Assembly: GCF_023130475.1 (NCBI RefSeq)
Contig: NZ_JAKHEX010000014.1
Location: 1-64,000, forward strand
DNA: 64,000 bases
Source: Aciditerrimonas ferrireducens
Lineage (GTDB): Bacteria > Actinomycetota > Acidimicrobiia > Acidimicrobiales > UBA8190
Direction of reading: 5' to 3'
Made by a program: the position numbers and the translations under genes. A model generated the notes under the pieces. The model saw nothing but the letters and a program-made list of their open reading frames with translations. It had not been told where the DNA came from and did no database searches. Below, piece after piece: positions 23,959-32,590 of the stretch (position 1 is its first letter; each line of letters begins with the position of its first letter).

Positions 23959-25443
23959 TCAGGGCAGGCCGTCGCCGGTCGGCCAGGTCGCCAGCCACGC
24001 CTCGAGCTGGTCGCCGTAGCAGCGGCGCAGCTCGAGGCCTGTCCGGGCGGCTCGCTGCTCGAGCTCCTCGGCGGCCGCCTCCAGGGCAGGCCGGTCATCG
24101 GCGCAGATGGTCAGGTACCCGGCGAAACGGCAGGCGGCGTGGCCCTCCGCCAGCTCCCGCTCGCGGTCCCAGACGGCCTGCTCCTCTCGCCGCCGCCGGG
24201 CGGTGCGCAGGAACCCGCTCCGCTGGCGCAGCTCGGCGTCGGCCAGGTCCGCGGTGCGGGCCCGCTCGGCTTGTCGACGGGCCTCGGTGGGGCCGAGGGG
24301 GGCCAGGACCACCACCAGGCGCTGCCGCCAGCGGCTCGGCACCAGGAGCGGGACGAGGAACCCGGCCGGGACGGCCTGGCGAGGCCACTCGGCGACCCAC
24401 CAAGTGGCCTGCCAGGTGCCGTCGGTCCGCAGGCAGTCCCAGTCGGCCCGCACGGCGTCCGGCCAGGGCCACCCGGTCGCCGCCCCCGCTCGGTCGTCGC
24501 TGGATGGCCGGCTGGTCCCCGCCAGCCACCGGGCCAGCGCCGCCCGGTCCAGGGGTGGACCCGGTCGGGCCCCGGCCTCGGCGAGGCGCTCCCGCAGGGC
24601 GTCCAGCTCGCGGGCCAGGCGTGCCAGGGCCTCCTGGGTCCCGTCCCGGGCGCCGAGGAGGCCGCCGAGCCAGGACCCGAGGTGGCGGGCCTGGCTCCGG
24701 ACGCTGACCGCCAGGTGGACCTCGTGGCGGACCAGCGTCGGCGCCCAGCTGGCCACCAGGGCCCGGTAGGCCTCGGCCGGCCCTTCGCGCTCTTCACCGG
24801 CGTGCCCTGCCGTGCGGCCCGGCGGCGCACCTGGCTCGGCCACGTCGGTGCGGCAGAGCCGGGCCAGGTCGGCTCGGGACAGGGGTCCGCAGCTGGCGAG
24901 CCACTGGAGCCGGTGGACCCCGCCGAGGTCTCGGCCGGCCGCGCCCAGGACCCGGGCCCAGCGGGCGACCTGCTGGTCCTGCTCCTCGGGCCCCCGGAGC
25001 ACCAGGCCGTCCCCCTCGACCGGAAGAACGACGCTCAGCACGCCGCGGGCACGGTCGACCACCACGCCCACCCGGTCCGCCCGCCCGGGGGACCGGCCCG
25101 GCGCTTGGGTCTCGGCTAGGGCGAAACGTCGGCCGAGGTCGGCCCGGGGCCGCCATCCCCGCAGGCGCCCGGCCGCGTGGCGCAGCGCGTCGGGGGCCCA
25201 CTCCTCGGCGGTCCGACCGGCCAGGGGCACGGTGCCCGCCGCAGCGCCGAGCCCGAGCAGGCCCAGAGCACCCACCACACCGGGCAGGGCCGGGTCCGCT
25301 CGGAGGACCGTCACGGCGAGGAGCGCGCCGAGGCCGAGGGCCGCGAGCTGCCCACCCCGGAACCCCGCGACCAGGCCCCGGCGGCTGAGCGGACCGAACC
25401 AGTACCGCTGGCCGCCCCCGTCCGCTCGGGCGTCCTCAGCCAT
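23959..25443 (-). CDS. SCO6880-family conjugation protein
   Basis: A 494-residue protein of the family named after Streptomyces SCO6880. YWFGPLSRRGLVAGFRGGQL leads into two N-terminal transmembrane segments (about residues 30-70), then RTAEEWAPDALRHAAGRL and a large soluble part similar to the N-terminal domain of VirB4/TraC. It has no Walker motif, so it probably works together with the separate ATPase. ATG 25443 overlaps the end of the preceding TrbL-like gene by 8 nt. No biochemical role is firmly known for the family. Confidence 0.75.
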   Translation of the reverse strand: MAEDARADGGGQRYWFGPLSRRGLVAGFRGGQLAALGLGALLAVTVLRADPALPGVVGALGLLGLGAAAGTVPLAGRTAEEWAPDALRHAAGRLRGWRPRADLGRRFALAETQAPGRSPGRADRVGVVVDRARGVLSVVLPVEGDGLVLRGPEEQDQQVARWARVLGAAGRDLGGVHRLQWLASCGPLSRADLARLCRTDVAEPGAPPGRTAGHAGEEREGPAEAYRALVASWAPTLVRHEVHLAVSVRSQARHLGSWLGGLLGARDGTQEALARLARELDALRERLAEAGARPGPPLDRAALARWLAGTSRPSSDDRAGAATGWPWPDAVRADWDCLRTDGTWQATWWVAEWPRQAVPAGFLVPLLVPSRWRQRLVVVLAPLGPTEARRQAERARTADLADAELRQRSGFLRTARRRREEQAVWDRERELAEGHAACRFAGYLTICADDRPALEAAAEELEQRAARTGLELRRCYGDQLEAWLATWPTGDGLP

Positions 25444-26803
25444 CGTCGAGTCCTTCCTCCTGGACCTGCCGCTCAGCCGCCCGCTCCGCGGCGATCTCGG
25501 CGGCCACGGCCGCGTCGAGGTCCACCCCTCGGAGCTCGCCCGCCTCGACCCGGGCGAGGGCCCGTTCGTAGCGGGCCACCAGGACCGGGTCGACGACCAG
25601 GGGTGGCTGGAACGGCACCTCGCCCCGCTCGTCGTCCCCGACGGCCGGCACCGGGGGGACGCTGCTCGGGTCCGCCGTAGACCCGAGCGAGGCCCCCGGC
25701 CCCGCCAGGCTGGGGCCACCCGGACTGGGACCGCCCGCATCGGGACCACCCGGACGGGGACCATCCGCATCGGGATCCGGCGGGCCGCCGCCACTGGCGC
25801 CATCGCTCCCGGGATCGCCGAGCTCCTCGCCGATCGCGGGACCCGGACCGAACCCCTCGGTCCCCAGGGGGTCGGCGGGACCGTGGAAGGTCTCCCAGAG
25901 GTCCAGGCCGGTGGCGGCCAGCCGGCGGGGCGCGCCGGTGGCGCGACGGAGGTGGTGCCGGGCCTGCTCGAGCTGGGCCACGGCGCCGGCCTCGACCACC
26001 GGCACGAGGCGCAGGAGGGTGAAGGGCGCGGCCGCCGCCACCACCAGCAACGCTGCCCCGCTCACCAGGGCCCCGAACCCGTCGCCGGCGCTGAACGCCA
26101 AGCCGTGGGCCATGGCCTCGGTGGCCAGGGCCAACGCACCGACGATCACGAGCTTGGCCAGGACCAGGGCGGCCAACGTCTCCGCCAGGCGCCGGCACCA
26201 GTGGGCCAGGGCCGGCCAGACGGTGGTCGCGAGGATCAGGGGCAAGAACAAGACGGCCAGGGTGACCGCGGCCGCCCGGACCGCCATTTCCAGCCAAAGG
26301 GCCAGGCCGGCGACCGCCACCACCACGGCGCCGAGCAGCACCGCGAAGCTCGGCGCAGCACCGAGCACCCCGGCCCCGAGCGCCTGGGCCACGGGGGCGA
26401 CGCTGCGGGCCGGGGTGGTGCCCGAGGCGGTGAGCAGCTGCTGGCAGAGGCCGTCGACCACGACCAGGCCCAGCTGCACCAGCGCAACGGCCGTCCCGGT
26501 GCCGGCCAGCGCAAAGGGCAGGTGGACCACCACCGCCCGGAGCAGCAGGCCGGGCTGCTGGGAGAGGACCGCCTGGATCGCGGCGCAGCACGCCAGCGGC
26601 ACGGCCAGGGCTGCAGCGGCTGCGGCCACGACCCCCAGCTGCTCGTGGAACCAGGCCGTCGAGAGGGGCGGCGCGGTGGTGGCCGAGACCACGGCCACCA
26701 CCTGGGCCAGGATCCAACTGGCCCCCTCGGCGACCCATCGGCCAGCCAGGTCGAAGACCCCAGCAGCCCCCAGGCCGAGCAGCCCGCCGGCCCCTGGGCT
26801 CAC
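25436..26803 (-). CDS. TrbL/VirB6-like polytopic membrane protein
   Basis: A 455-residue protein with six to eight hydrophobic segments in residues 15-290 (for example VVAAAAAALAVPLACCAAI and LAVLFLPLILATTVW), then a long cytoplasmic or exposed tail rich in Gly, Pro and Asp with GGP repeats, and a charged C-terminus. This is the layout of the SCO6881/TrbL-type channel protein of actinobacterial conjugation systems. GTG 26803 overlaps the pilin-like gene's stop (GTGA). The tail contains a 15-bp tandem repeat at 25713-25772. Confidence 0.72.
   Translation of the reverse strand: MSPGAGGLLGLGAAGVFDLAGRWVAEGASWILAQVVAVVSATTAPPLSTAWFHEQLGVVAAAAAALAVPLACCAAIQAVLSQQPGLLLRAVVVHLPFALAGTGTAVALVQLGLVVVDGLCQQLLTASGTTPARSVAPVAQALGAGVLGAAPSFAVLLGAVVVAVAGLALWLEMAVRAAAVTLAVLFLPLILATTVWPALAHWCRRLAETLAALVLAKLVIVGALALATEAMAHGLAFSAGDGFGALVSGAALLVVAAAAPFTLLRLVPVVEAGAVAQLEQARHHLRRATGAPRRLAATGLDLWETFHGPADPLGTEGFGPGPAIGEELGDPGSDGASGGGPPDPDADGPRPGGPDAGGPSPGGPSLAGPGASLGSTADPSSVPPVPAVGDDERGEVPFQPPLVVDPVLVARYERALARVEAGELRGVDLDAAVAAEIAAERAAERQVQEEGLDDG
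25713..25772. repeat. 15-bp tandem repeat in the TrbL-like gene
   Basis: Four imperfect 15-bp units of the type GGACC(A/G)CCCG(C/G)A(T/C)CG encode a five-residue repeat ending in GGP in the tail of the channel protein. Unit number may differ between strains. Confidence 0.6.
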
Positions 26804-27105
26804 CGCACCCCCTGACCGGCGTGGAAGAAGAAGTTCACGATGGCCGGGGCTGCCCCCACCAGAAGGGCGGCCAGGGCCGAGACCAGGACGACCCGGCGGC
26901 CGACCAGCGACTGGTGGAAGTTCTGCGAGTGGGCGCCGAGCGCCCACGCCGCGGCACCGACCACCAGGCCGGCCACGGCCAGGACCAGGGCCCAGCCGGC
27001 CAGCCCGTTCGTGACCTGCTGGAGGACGTTGCTCCCCGGCAGGTCGCCGGGCGTGGGGGTGAGGCTGACGTCGGCCAGGAGGCCGACCAGGGTGACGACG
27101 GGCAC
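26800..27105 (-). CDS. DUF6112-type small membrane protein (VirB2/pilin-like)
   Basis: A 101-residue protein with two transmembrane helices, LAGWALVLAVAGLVVGAAAWALG and VVLVSALAALLVGAAPAIVNFF, joined by the short basic loop HSQNFHQSLVGRR. This is the DUF6112 family found next to SCO6880-like genes; its size and topology resemble VirB2/TrbC pilin subunits. GTG 27105 is chosen for GAGGAG just upstream; the open frame to 27222 is an Arg/Pro-rich artefact. First gene of the five-gene secretion run. Confidence 0.7.
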   Translation of the reverse strand: MPVVTLVGLLADVSLTPTPGDLPGSNVLQQVTNGLAGWALVLAVAGLVVGAAAWALGAHSQNFHQSLVGRRVVLVSALAALLVGAAPAIVNFFFHAGQGVR

Positions 27106-27388
27106 AGGTGCTCCTCGGACGAGCGAGGGGTCGAGGCCAGCGAGGCGTCGCGCGAGCGGCGAGCTGCGGCGAGAGGGCCAAATCCGGCGGGCACGCGGCG
27201 GCCGAGAGGGAGCACCGGCCACGGGGAGCCGCCGGCACCGAGGCGACCCTCACCCTAGCAGACCTTTCGTTGGCTGCAAGGGTCTTTCGATGCCCTCCAT
27301 GTCGACGCCGGGGTCGCGGAGCGGACAGCCCGGCCGGGGTCGCCCGGGGGTCACCCGGGGGGCACCGAGGGCCTGTCATGCTGGGGGC
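27106..27388. other. Divergent intergenic region
   Basis: No gene is evident between the secretion genes and the sensor kinase. A near-palindrome (AGACCTTT ... AAGGGTCT, 27260-27285) overlaps CTTTCG repeated 20 bp apart (27264 and 27284), which could be a regulator site. The first 120 bases are GC-rich with no clear signal. Confidence 0.35.
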
Positions 27389-28651
27389 ATGCTCGGGGCC
27401 AGCCTGCCCATGGCCGAGGCGATCGGCGGCATGGCCGGTGTGGCCGCCGTCGGCGTCCTCGCCGCCGTGGCCGCCCATGCCGCCGGCCGGCGCGCCGGCC
27501 GGGGCAGCTTGGAGCAGCGCTTGGCCGCACTGGCCGCCCGCCTCGGCGTGGACCTCCCCGAGGGCGGTGGGGTCGAGCCGACCCTGCAGCAGCTCGAGCA
27601 GGTCACCGACCGGGCAGCGGAGACGGTCGCCGAGTCCTCGGCCGAGGCCATCCGGCTCCGGCGGGCCCTCGACACCTTGCCGCAGGGGGTCATCGTCTGC
27701 GACGAGACCGGCGAGGTGGTGTTCCGGAACGCGCGGGCGGTGGGGCTCATGGGTGGCCGCCACGGCGACGCCTTGGCCGCCCAGGCGGTGGTGGACCTCC
27801 TGGCGCTGGCCTGGCAGCAGGGTTCGGCCGAACGGACCCTGGACCTCTACGGCCCGCCCCGGCGGACCCTGGCGGTGCGGACCCAGCTGCTGGACGACGG
27901 CCGGCGGACCCTCGGCGTGGCCGCGGTCATCGACGACGTCTCGGAGCGGCGGCGCCTGGAGGAGATACGGCGGGACTTCGTGGCCAACGTGAGCCACGAG
28001 CTCAAGACCCCGATGGGCGCCCTGGGTCTGCTGGCCGAGACCCTGGTGGCCGAGGAGGACCCCCAGGTCGTTCGGCGGCTGGCCAGTCGGATCCAGGACG
28101 AGGCCTTCCGGGTGAGCCGGATCATCGACGACCTGCTGGACCTCTCCCGGATCGAGGCCGAGGAGGCCCCGCCCCGGGAGCCGGTGCCGATCGGGCTGGT
28201 CATGGCCGAGGCCCTGGAGCGGGTCCGGGCCGCGGCCGAGCAGCGGGCAGTGAAGATCGAGGTGGAGGAGCCCGACCCGCCGGTCGCCGTGGTGGCCGAG
28301 CGTCGGCAGCTGGTCTCGGCCCTCTACAACCTGCTGGAGAACGCCGTGAAGTACTCCTACGAGGGCGGTTTGGTGCGCTTCAGCGGGACGGTCCACGATG
28401 GCGAGGTGGTCTTCGCCGTGGCCGACCAGGGCATCGGGATCCCGGCCCGGGAGCTCGAACGGATCTTCGAACGTTTCTACCGGGTCGAGAAGGGCCGCAG
28501 CCGCCAAACCGGGGGGACGGGTCTCGGGCTGTCGATCGTGCGGCACGTGGCAGCCAACCACCAGGGTCGGGTGGAAGTGGAGTCCCGGGAAGGGGAGGGA
28601 TCGACCTTCCGCCTGGTGGTGCCGCTCGAGAGCGGGAGCCGCCGCTCGTGA
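27389..28651 (+). CDS. senX3: SenX3/PhoR-type sensor histidine kinase
   Basis: A 420-residue kinase. One transmembrane helix (about 12-32), a coil, a PAS-like domain (about 90-185), the H box FVANVSHELKTPMG with phospho-acceptor His203, then the N box ENAVKYS, G1 DQGIGIP and G2 GGTGLGLSIV. The single membrane helix and PAS layout match SenX3, which senses phosphate supply through the Pst system; no pst or phoU gene is in the window. ATG 27389 is the first start in the conserved region. The stop overlaps the response-regulator start (GTGA). Confidence 0.88.
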   Translation: MLGASLPMAEAIGGMAGVAAVGVLAAVAAHAAGRRAGRGSLEQRLAALAARLGVDLPEGGGVEPTLQQLEQVTDRAAETVAESSAEAIRLRRALDTLPQGVIVCDETGEVVFRNARAVGLMGGRHGDALAAQAVVDLLALAWQQGSAERTLDLYGPPRRTLAVRTQLLDDGRRTLGVAAVIDDVSERRRLEEIRRDFVANVSHELKTPMGALGLLAETLVAEEDPQVVRRLASRIQDEAFRVSRIIDDLLDLSRIEAEEAPPREPVPIGLVMAEALERVRAAAEQRAVKIEVEEPDPPVAVVAERRQLVSALYNLLENAVKYSYEGGLVRFSGTVHDGEVVFAVADQGIGIPARELERIFERFYRVEKGRSRQTGGTGLGLSIVRHVAANHQGRVEVESREGEGSTFRLVVPLESGSRRS

Positions 28652-29412
28652 GCTCGCCTCGACGAGCCGAGGGCGACCAGGTGCGGGTCCTGCTGGCCGA
28701 GGACGAGGAGAGCTTCGTCGAGGCCCTGGAGGTCGGCCTCGCTCGCGAAGGTTTCGAGGTGGTCGTGGCCCGGGACGGCACCGAGGCCCTGGCGTCCTTC
28801 GAGGAGACCCGTCCGGACCTCGTCCTCCTGGACGTGATGCTGCCCAAGCTCTCGGGCCTCGACGTCTGCCGGGCCATCCGGGCCCGTTCGACGGTCCCGA
28901 TCATCATGGTCACGGCGAAGAGCACCGAGATCGACACCGTGGTGGGCCTGGAGGTCGGGGCGGACGACTACGTGGCCAAGCCCTACCGCCTGCGGGAGCT
29001 GGTGGCCCGCATGCGGGCGGTCCTGCGCCGGGCACCGGGGTCCGGGGAGGCCCGGGAAGCGCCGGCCGGCAACGGACCCGAGGTCGTGGCGGAGGACCCC
29101 GACGACCAAGTGCTGGAGGTCGGCGAGGTGACCCTGGACGTGGCCCGGCACCGGGTCTGGGTGCGCGGCCAGGAGGTCCAGCTGCGGCGCAAGGAGTTCG
29201 ACCTGCTGACCCTGTTGATGGAGAACGCCGGGCGGGTGCTGACCCGGGAGGTCCTCATCGACCGGGTCTGGGGCTCGGACTACGTCGGGGACACGAAGAC
29301 CTTGGACGTCCACATCAAACGGCTCCGCAGCCGCATCGAGGAGCAGCCGTCGACGCCGCGCTGGATCGTGACGGTGCGCGGCGTGGGCTACCGCTTCGAA
29401 CGGCCCCACTGA
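28648..29412 (+). CDS. regX3: RegX3-type response regulator (OmpR/PhoB class)
   Basis: A 254-residue regulator. The receiver domain (13-130) has acidic AEDEE, phospho-acceptor Asp62 in LVLLDVMLPKLSG and the conserved Lys in VAKPYRLREL; a 30-residue linker follows; the winged helix (about 150-250) has RRKEFDLLTLLMENAG and DTKTLDVHIKRLRSRIE. GTG 28648 is coupled to the kinase; GTG 28681 would give a start (VRVLLAED) closer to homologues. It is expected to control phosphate-starvation genes when phosphorylated by the upstream kinase. Confidence 0.88.
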   Translation: MSSPRRAEGDQVRVLLAEDEESFVEALEVGLAREGFEVVVARDGTEALASFEETRPDLVLLDVMLPKLSGLDVCRAIRARSTVPIIMVTAKSTEIDTVVGLEVGADDYVAKPYRLRELVARMRAVLRRAPGSGEAREAPAGNGPEVVAEDPDDQVLEVGEVTLDVARHRVWVRGQEVQLRRKEFDLLTLLMENAGRVLTREVLIDRVWGSDYVGDTKTLDVHIKRLRSRIEEQPSTPRWIVTVRGVGYRFERPH

Positions 29413-29455
29413 CACCTCGATCTTCCCGGGGTCGGGAGCGCCGAAGGGGGGCGGC

Positions 29456-30757
29456 TCAGACGACGAGCTGCCCGCCGGGGACGATGCGGCGACGCCCCCC
29501 GAGGTAGGGGGCCAGGGCCTCGGGCAGCAGGACCGTGCCGTCGGGTTGGCGACCCCACTCCACCAGGGCGGCGAAGATCCGGGCCCAGGCGAGACCCGAG
29601 CCGTTCAGGGTGTGGACGAAGCGGGGGCCCGAACCGTCAGCGGGCCGGTAGCGGACCTCGGCCCGGCGGGCCTGGTAGTCCCGGAACCAGCTGATGGAGG
29701 AGACCTCGAGCCACTGGTCGCAGCCAGGGGCGTAGACCTCGATGTCGAAGGTGCGGGCCGAGGAGTTGCCGAGGTCCCCGCAACACAGGTCCAGCACCCG
29801 GTAGGGCAGTTCCAGGCGCTGGACGAGGGCCTCGACCCGCTGGACCATGGCCGGCAGCTCCTCGGCCGCCTGGGCCTCGGTGGCGTAGCAGAAGAGCTCG
29901 ACCTTGTCGAACTCGTGGACCCGCAGCAGGCCCCGGGTGTCCCGGCCGGCCGCGCCAGCCTCGCGACGGAAGCAGGCCGTGGCGGCGGTGAGACGCAGGG
30001 GCAGCTGGGCCTCGTCGAGGACCTCGCTGCGGTACATGGACGTGAGGGGGACCTCGGCGGTCGGGATGGCCCAGAGGTCGTCCCGCTCGATGGCGTAGGC
30101 CTCCTCGGCGAACTTCGGCAGGTGGCCGGTGGAGACCATGGTCTGGGTCCGCACGAGCGTCGGGGGACGGACCTCCTGGTAGGCGTCCTCGTGGTGGTCG
30201 AGGGCCAGGGCGGTCAGGGCACGGAGGAGCCGGGATCCCGCCCCCCGGAAGAGGGGGAACATGGAGCCGGCGAGCTTGGCTCCCCGGGCCAGGTCCAAGA
30301 TGCCGAGGGCCTCGCCGATCTCCCAGTGGGGGACCCGCTGGTGCTCGGCCGGCACCGGCGTCTCGGCCGGCCAGCACCGCACCACCGGGTTGTCCTCGGG
30401 GCCGGCCCCGTCGGGGGCGTCCTCCGCCGGCAAGTTCGGAAGCCAGAGGAGCCGGCGGCGGACCTCCTCCTGGGCGGCGTCGGCGGCCCGTTCGGCCTCG
30501 GCGAGCTCGTCCCCGAGGCGCCGGCTGGCGTCCTGGAGCTCGCTGGCTCTGGCCACCTCGCCGGCCTTCCGGGCGGTGGCCACGTCCCGGGAGAGCTGCT
30601 TGACCCGGGCTCGCAGCTCGTCCCGGTGGGCCACCAGCCGCCGGGCCTCGGCGTCGGCGTCCACCAGGCCCTGCACCTCGGCAGGGTCCACTCCTCTGCG
30701 GGCCAGGGCGCGGGCGACGCCCGCAGGATCCTCTCGGACCAGCCGAATGTCGATCAT
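29456..30757 (-). CDS. serS: Seryl-tRNA synthetase
   Basis: A 433-residue class II synthetase that charges tRNA-Ser (and starts Sec-tRNA synthesis). The N-terminal helical arm (about 30-100) leads to motif 1, motif 2 FRREAGAAGRDTRGLLRVHEF, the serine-binding TAEVPL, and motif 3 with EVSSISWFRDYQARR. ATG 30757 has TACCGT 10 nt upstream and no Shine-Dalgarno. It is divergent from an ABC transporter gene, the two -10 hexamers overlapping, and it converges with regX3. Confidence 0.95.
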   Translation of the reverse strand: MIDIRLVREDPAGVARALARRGVDPAEVQGLVDADAEARRLVAHRDELRARVKQLSRDVATARKAGEVARASELQDASRRLGDELAEAERAADAAQEEVRRRLLWLPNLPAEDAPDGAGPEDNPVVRCWPAETPVPAEHQRVPHWEIGEALGILDLARGAKLAGSMFPLFRGAGSRLLRALTALALDHHEDAYQEVRPPTLVRTQTMVSTGHLPKFAEEAYAIERDDLWAIPTAEVPLTSMYRSEVLDEAQLPLRLTAATACFRREAGAAGRDTRGLLRVHEFDKVELFCYATEAQAAEELPAMVQRVEALVQRLELPYRVLDLCCGDLGNSSARTFDIEVYAPGCDQWLEVSSISWFRDYQARRAEVRYRPADGSGPRFVHTLNGSGLAWARIFAALVEWGRQPDGTVLLPEALAPYLGGRRRIVPGGQLVV

Positions 30758-30767
30758 GGTGGGGCCA

Positions 30768-30777
30768 ACGGTAGCCT
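30768..30777. promoter_or_regulatory. Overlapping divergent -10 elements
   Basis: ACGGTAGCCT contains TACCGT on the minus strand (10 nt before serS) and TAGCCT on the plus strand (7 nt before the ABC ATPase GTG), sharing the central TA. Only one polymerase could occupy it at a time. Confidence 0.45.
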
Positions 30778-30784
30778 CCCGGTC

Positions 30785-31858
30785 GTGCCCGACCCGGTTG
30801 TCCCCCACGGCCCGCCGGGCCCGGGCGACCCGGCGGTCAGCGTGGAGGGCCTGGTCGTCCGCTACGGCCATCGGACGGCGGTGGACGATCTGTCCTTCGA
30901 GGCTCGCCCCGGGGAGGTCTTCGCCATCTTGGGCCCCAACGGGGCCGGGAAGACCTCGACGGTGGAGACCCTCGAGGGCTACCGGGTCCCGACCGGCGGC
31001 CGGGTCCGGGTCCTGGGCCTCGACCCCCGGGCGGACCACGCGGCGCTGGTGGCCCGCATCGGGGTGATGCTCCAGGGCGGGGGGCTCTACCCGAGCCTGA
31101 CCCCCCGCCAGGCCCTCTGGCTCTTCGCCCACCTCTACCCCGATCCACTCGACCCGGCGGCACTGCTTCGCCGCCTGGGCCTCAAGGCGGTGGCCCGGAC
31201 CCCCGTGCGCCGGCTCTCGGGTGGCGAGCGCCAGCGGCTGTCCCTGGCCCTGGCGCTGGTGGGCCGGCCCGAGGTGCTGTTCCTCGACGAGCCGACGGCG
31301 GGCGTGGACCCCGAGGGCCGCCTGGTTGTCCGTTCGCTGGTGGCCGAGGAGCGGGACCGCGGGTGCTGCGTGGTGCTGACCACCCACGAGCTGGCCGAGG
31401 CCGAGCACCTGGCCGACCGGGTCCTCATCCTGGTGGACGGCAAGGCAGCAGCCGAGGGATCCCTGGAGGAACTTCGGGGCACGGTGGCCCAGGCGGCCAT
31501 CGCCTTCGCCGCCCCCCCGGGCCTCCCCCGGGCCGACCTGGACCAGCTGGCCGGGGCCTGCGGCGTGCCTGGCGGGACGGTCCGGGAGGTCGAGCCGGGC
31601 CGGTACGAGGTCGGGGCCGAGCCCACCCCGGCTCGCCTGGCCGCGGTGGCCGCCTGGCTGGCCGAGCGCGACCTGCCGGTCGCCGACCTGGCGGCCGCCC
31701 GCCGAGCCAGCCTGGAAGCCGTCTACTACGAGGTCGCTGGCCGGGGCCGCCCGTCCGCCGACCTCGAGGAACCGGCCGGCGACCAACCGCTGGGGACTCC
31801 CGGGAACGGGCCCGCCCGGGGGCGGCGACGGGCTGCGAGCGGGGGGCGGCGACGGTGA
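30785..31858 (+). CDS. ABC transporter ATP-binding protein (ABC-2 type)
   Basis: A 357-residue ATPase of the drug/lipid exporter class. Walker A is GPNGAGKTS, signature LSGGERQRLSLA, Walker B VLFLDEPTAGVDPEG, and the switch His is in TTHELAEAEHLADRV. A C-terminal extension of about 110 residues after the nucleotide-binding domain ends in Arg/Gly-rich text. GTG 30785 is supported by the -10 hexamer 7 nt upstream. Its stop overlaps the GTG of the permease (GTGA). The substrate is unknown. Confidence 0.88.
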   Translation: MPDPVVPHGPPGPGDPAVSVEGLVVRYGHRTAVDDLSFEARPGEVFAILGPNGAGKTSTVETLEGYRVPTGGRVRVLGLDPRADHAALVARIGVMLQGGGLYPSLTPRQALWLFAHLYPDPLDPAALLRRLGLKAVARTPVRRLSGGERQRLSLALALVGRPEVLFLDEPTAGVDPEGRLVVRSLVAEERDRGCCVVLTTHELAEAEHLADRVLILVDGKAAAEGSLEELRGTVAQAAIAFAAPPGLPRADLDQLAGACGVPGGTVREVEPGRYEVGAEPTPARLAAVAAWLAERDLPVADLAAARRASLEAVYYEVAGRGRPSADLEEPAGDQPLGTPGNGPARGRRRAASGGRRR

Positions 31859-32586
31859 GGACCCGGCGGTTCCTGGCCCAGCTGGGGGTGGAGCTCACCT
31901 TGACCGCCCGGCGGGGCGAGTCGCTGGTGCTGACGATCCTCATCCCCGTGGTCCTGCTGGCCTTCCTGGCCGAGGTCCACCTCCTGCCCACCGGGCCCGG
32001 CAAGCCGGTGAGCTTCCTGGCGCCGGGCATCCTGGCCCTGGCCGTCATGAGCACGGCCTTCACGAACCTGGCCATCGCCACCGGCTTCGAGCGGGGCTAC
32101 GGGTTCCTGAAACGACTCGGCGCCACCCCCCTCGGCCGTCCGGCCCTTTTGGCCGCGAAGCTGGCCGCCGTCCTGGCGATCGAGGTGGTCCAGGTGCTGG
32201 TGCTGGTGGCCGTGGCCCTGGGCCTCGGCTGGTCGCCCGTGGGCGGTGAGGCCCCTGCCGCCCTGGGGGTGGTCCTCCTGGCCACCGCCGGATTCGGCGG
32301 GCTGGGCCTGCTCTTCGCCGGCACGCTGCGCCCGGAGGTCAACCTGGCCGCCGCCAACGGGGTGTGGCTGGTCCTGCTCCTGGTCAGCGGCATGCTGGCT
32401 CCCCTGCGCCGCTTCCCGGGCTGGCTGGCCGGGATCGCCCGGGTGCTGCCGAGCGCTGCCCTGGCCGACGGCCTCCACCGGACCCTCAGCCTGGGCCGCT
32501 CGGTCCCGACCTGGGCCTGGGTGGTGCTGGCCGTCTGGGCCCTCGCTGCCCCCCTGGCTGCGGCAGCCACCTTCCGCTGGGAATGA
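31855..32586 (+). CDS. ABC-2 type transporter permease
   Basis: A 243-residue permease with about six transmembrane segments, for example SLVLTILIPVVLLAFLAEV, ILALAVMSTAFTNLAIATGFER and LVLLLVSGMLAPL. ATGFERGYGFLKRLGATPL is the typical ABC-2 permease motif. It is coupled to the ATPase by a 4-nt overlap and the two should form an exporter of two ATPases and two permeases. It converges with the TlpA-like gene, 4 nt apart. Confidence 0.87.
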   Translation: MRTRRFLAQLGVELTLTARRGESLVLTILIPVVLLAFLAEVHLLPTGPGKPVSFLAPGILALAVMSTAFTNLAIATGFERGYGFLKRLGATPLGRPALLAAKLAAVLAIEVVQVLVLVAVALGLGWSPVGGEAPAALGVVLLATAGFGGLGLLFAGTLRPEVNLAAANGVWLVLLLVSGMLAPLRRFPGWLAGIARVLPSAALADGLHRTLSLGRSVPTWAWVVLAVWALAAPLAAAATFRWE

Positions 32587-32590
32587 CCCC

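Noticed and set aside
25713-25772. CRISPR-like array from the regular 15-bp repeats
   Set aside because: The units are directly adjacent, have no spacers and stay in frame with a protein; no cas gene is present.
27264-27290. CTTTCG repeats 20 bp apart as a PHO box for RegX3
   Set aside because: The repeats do not match the known 11-bp PHO-box units and no pst or pho gene follows.
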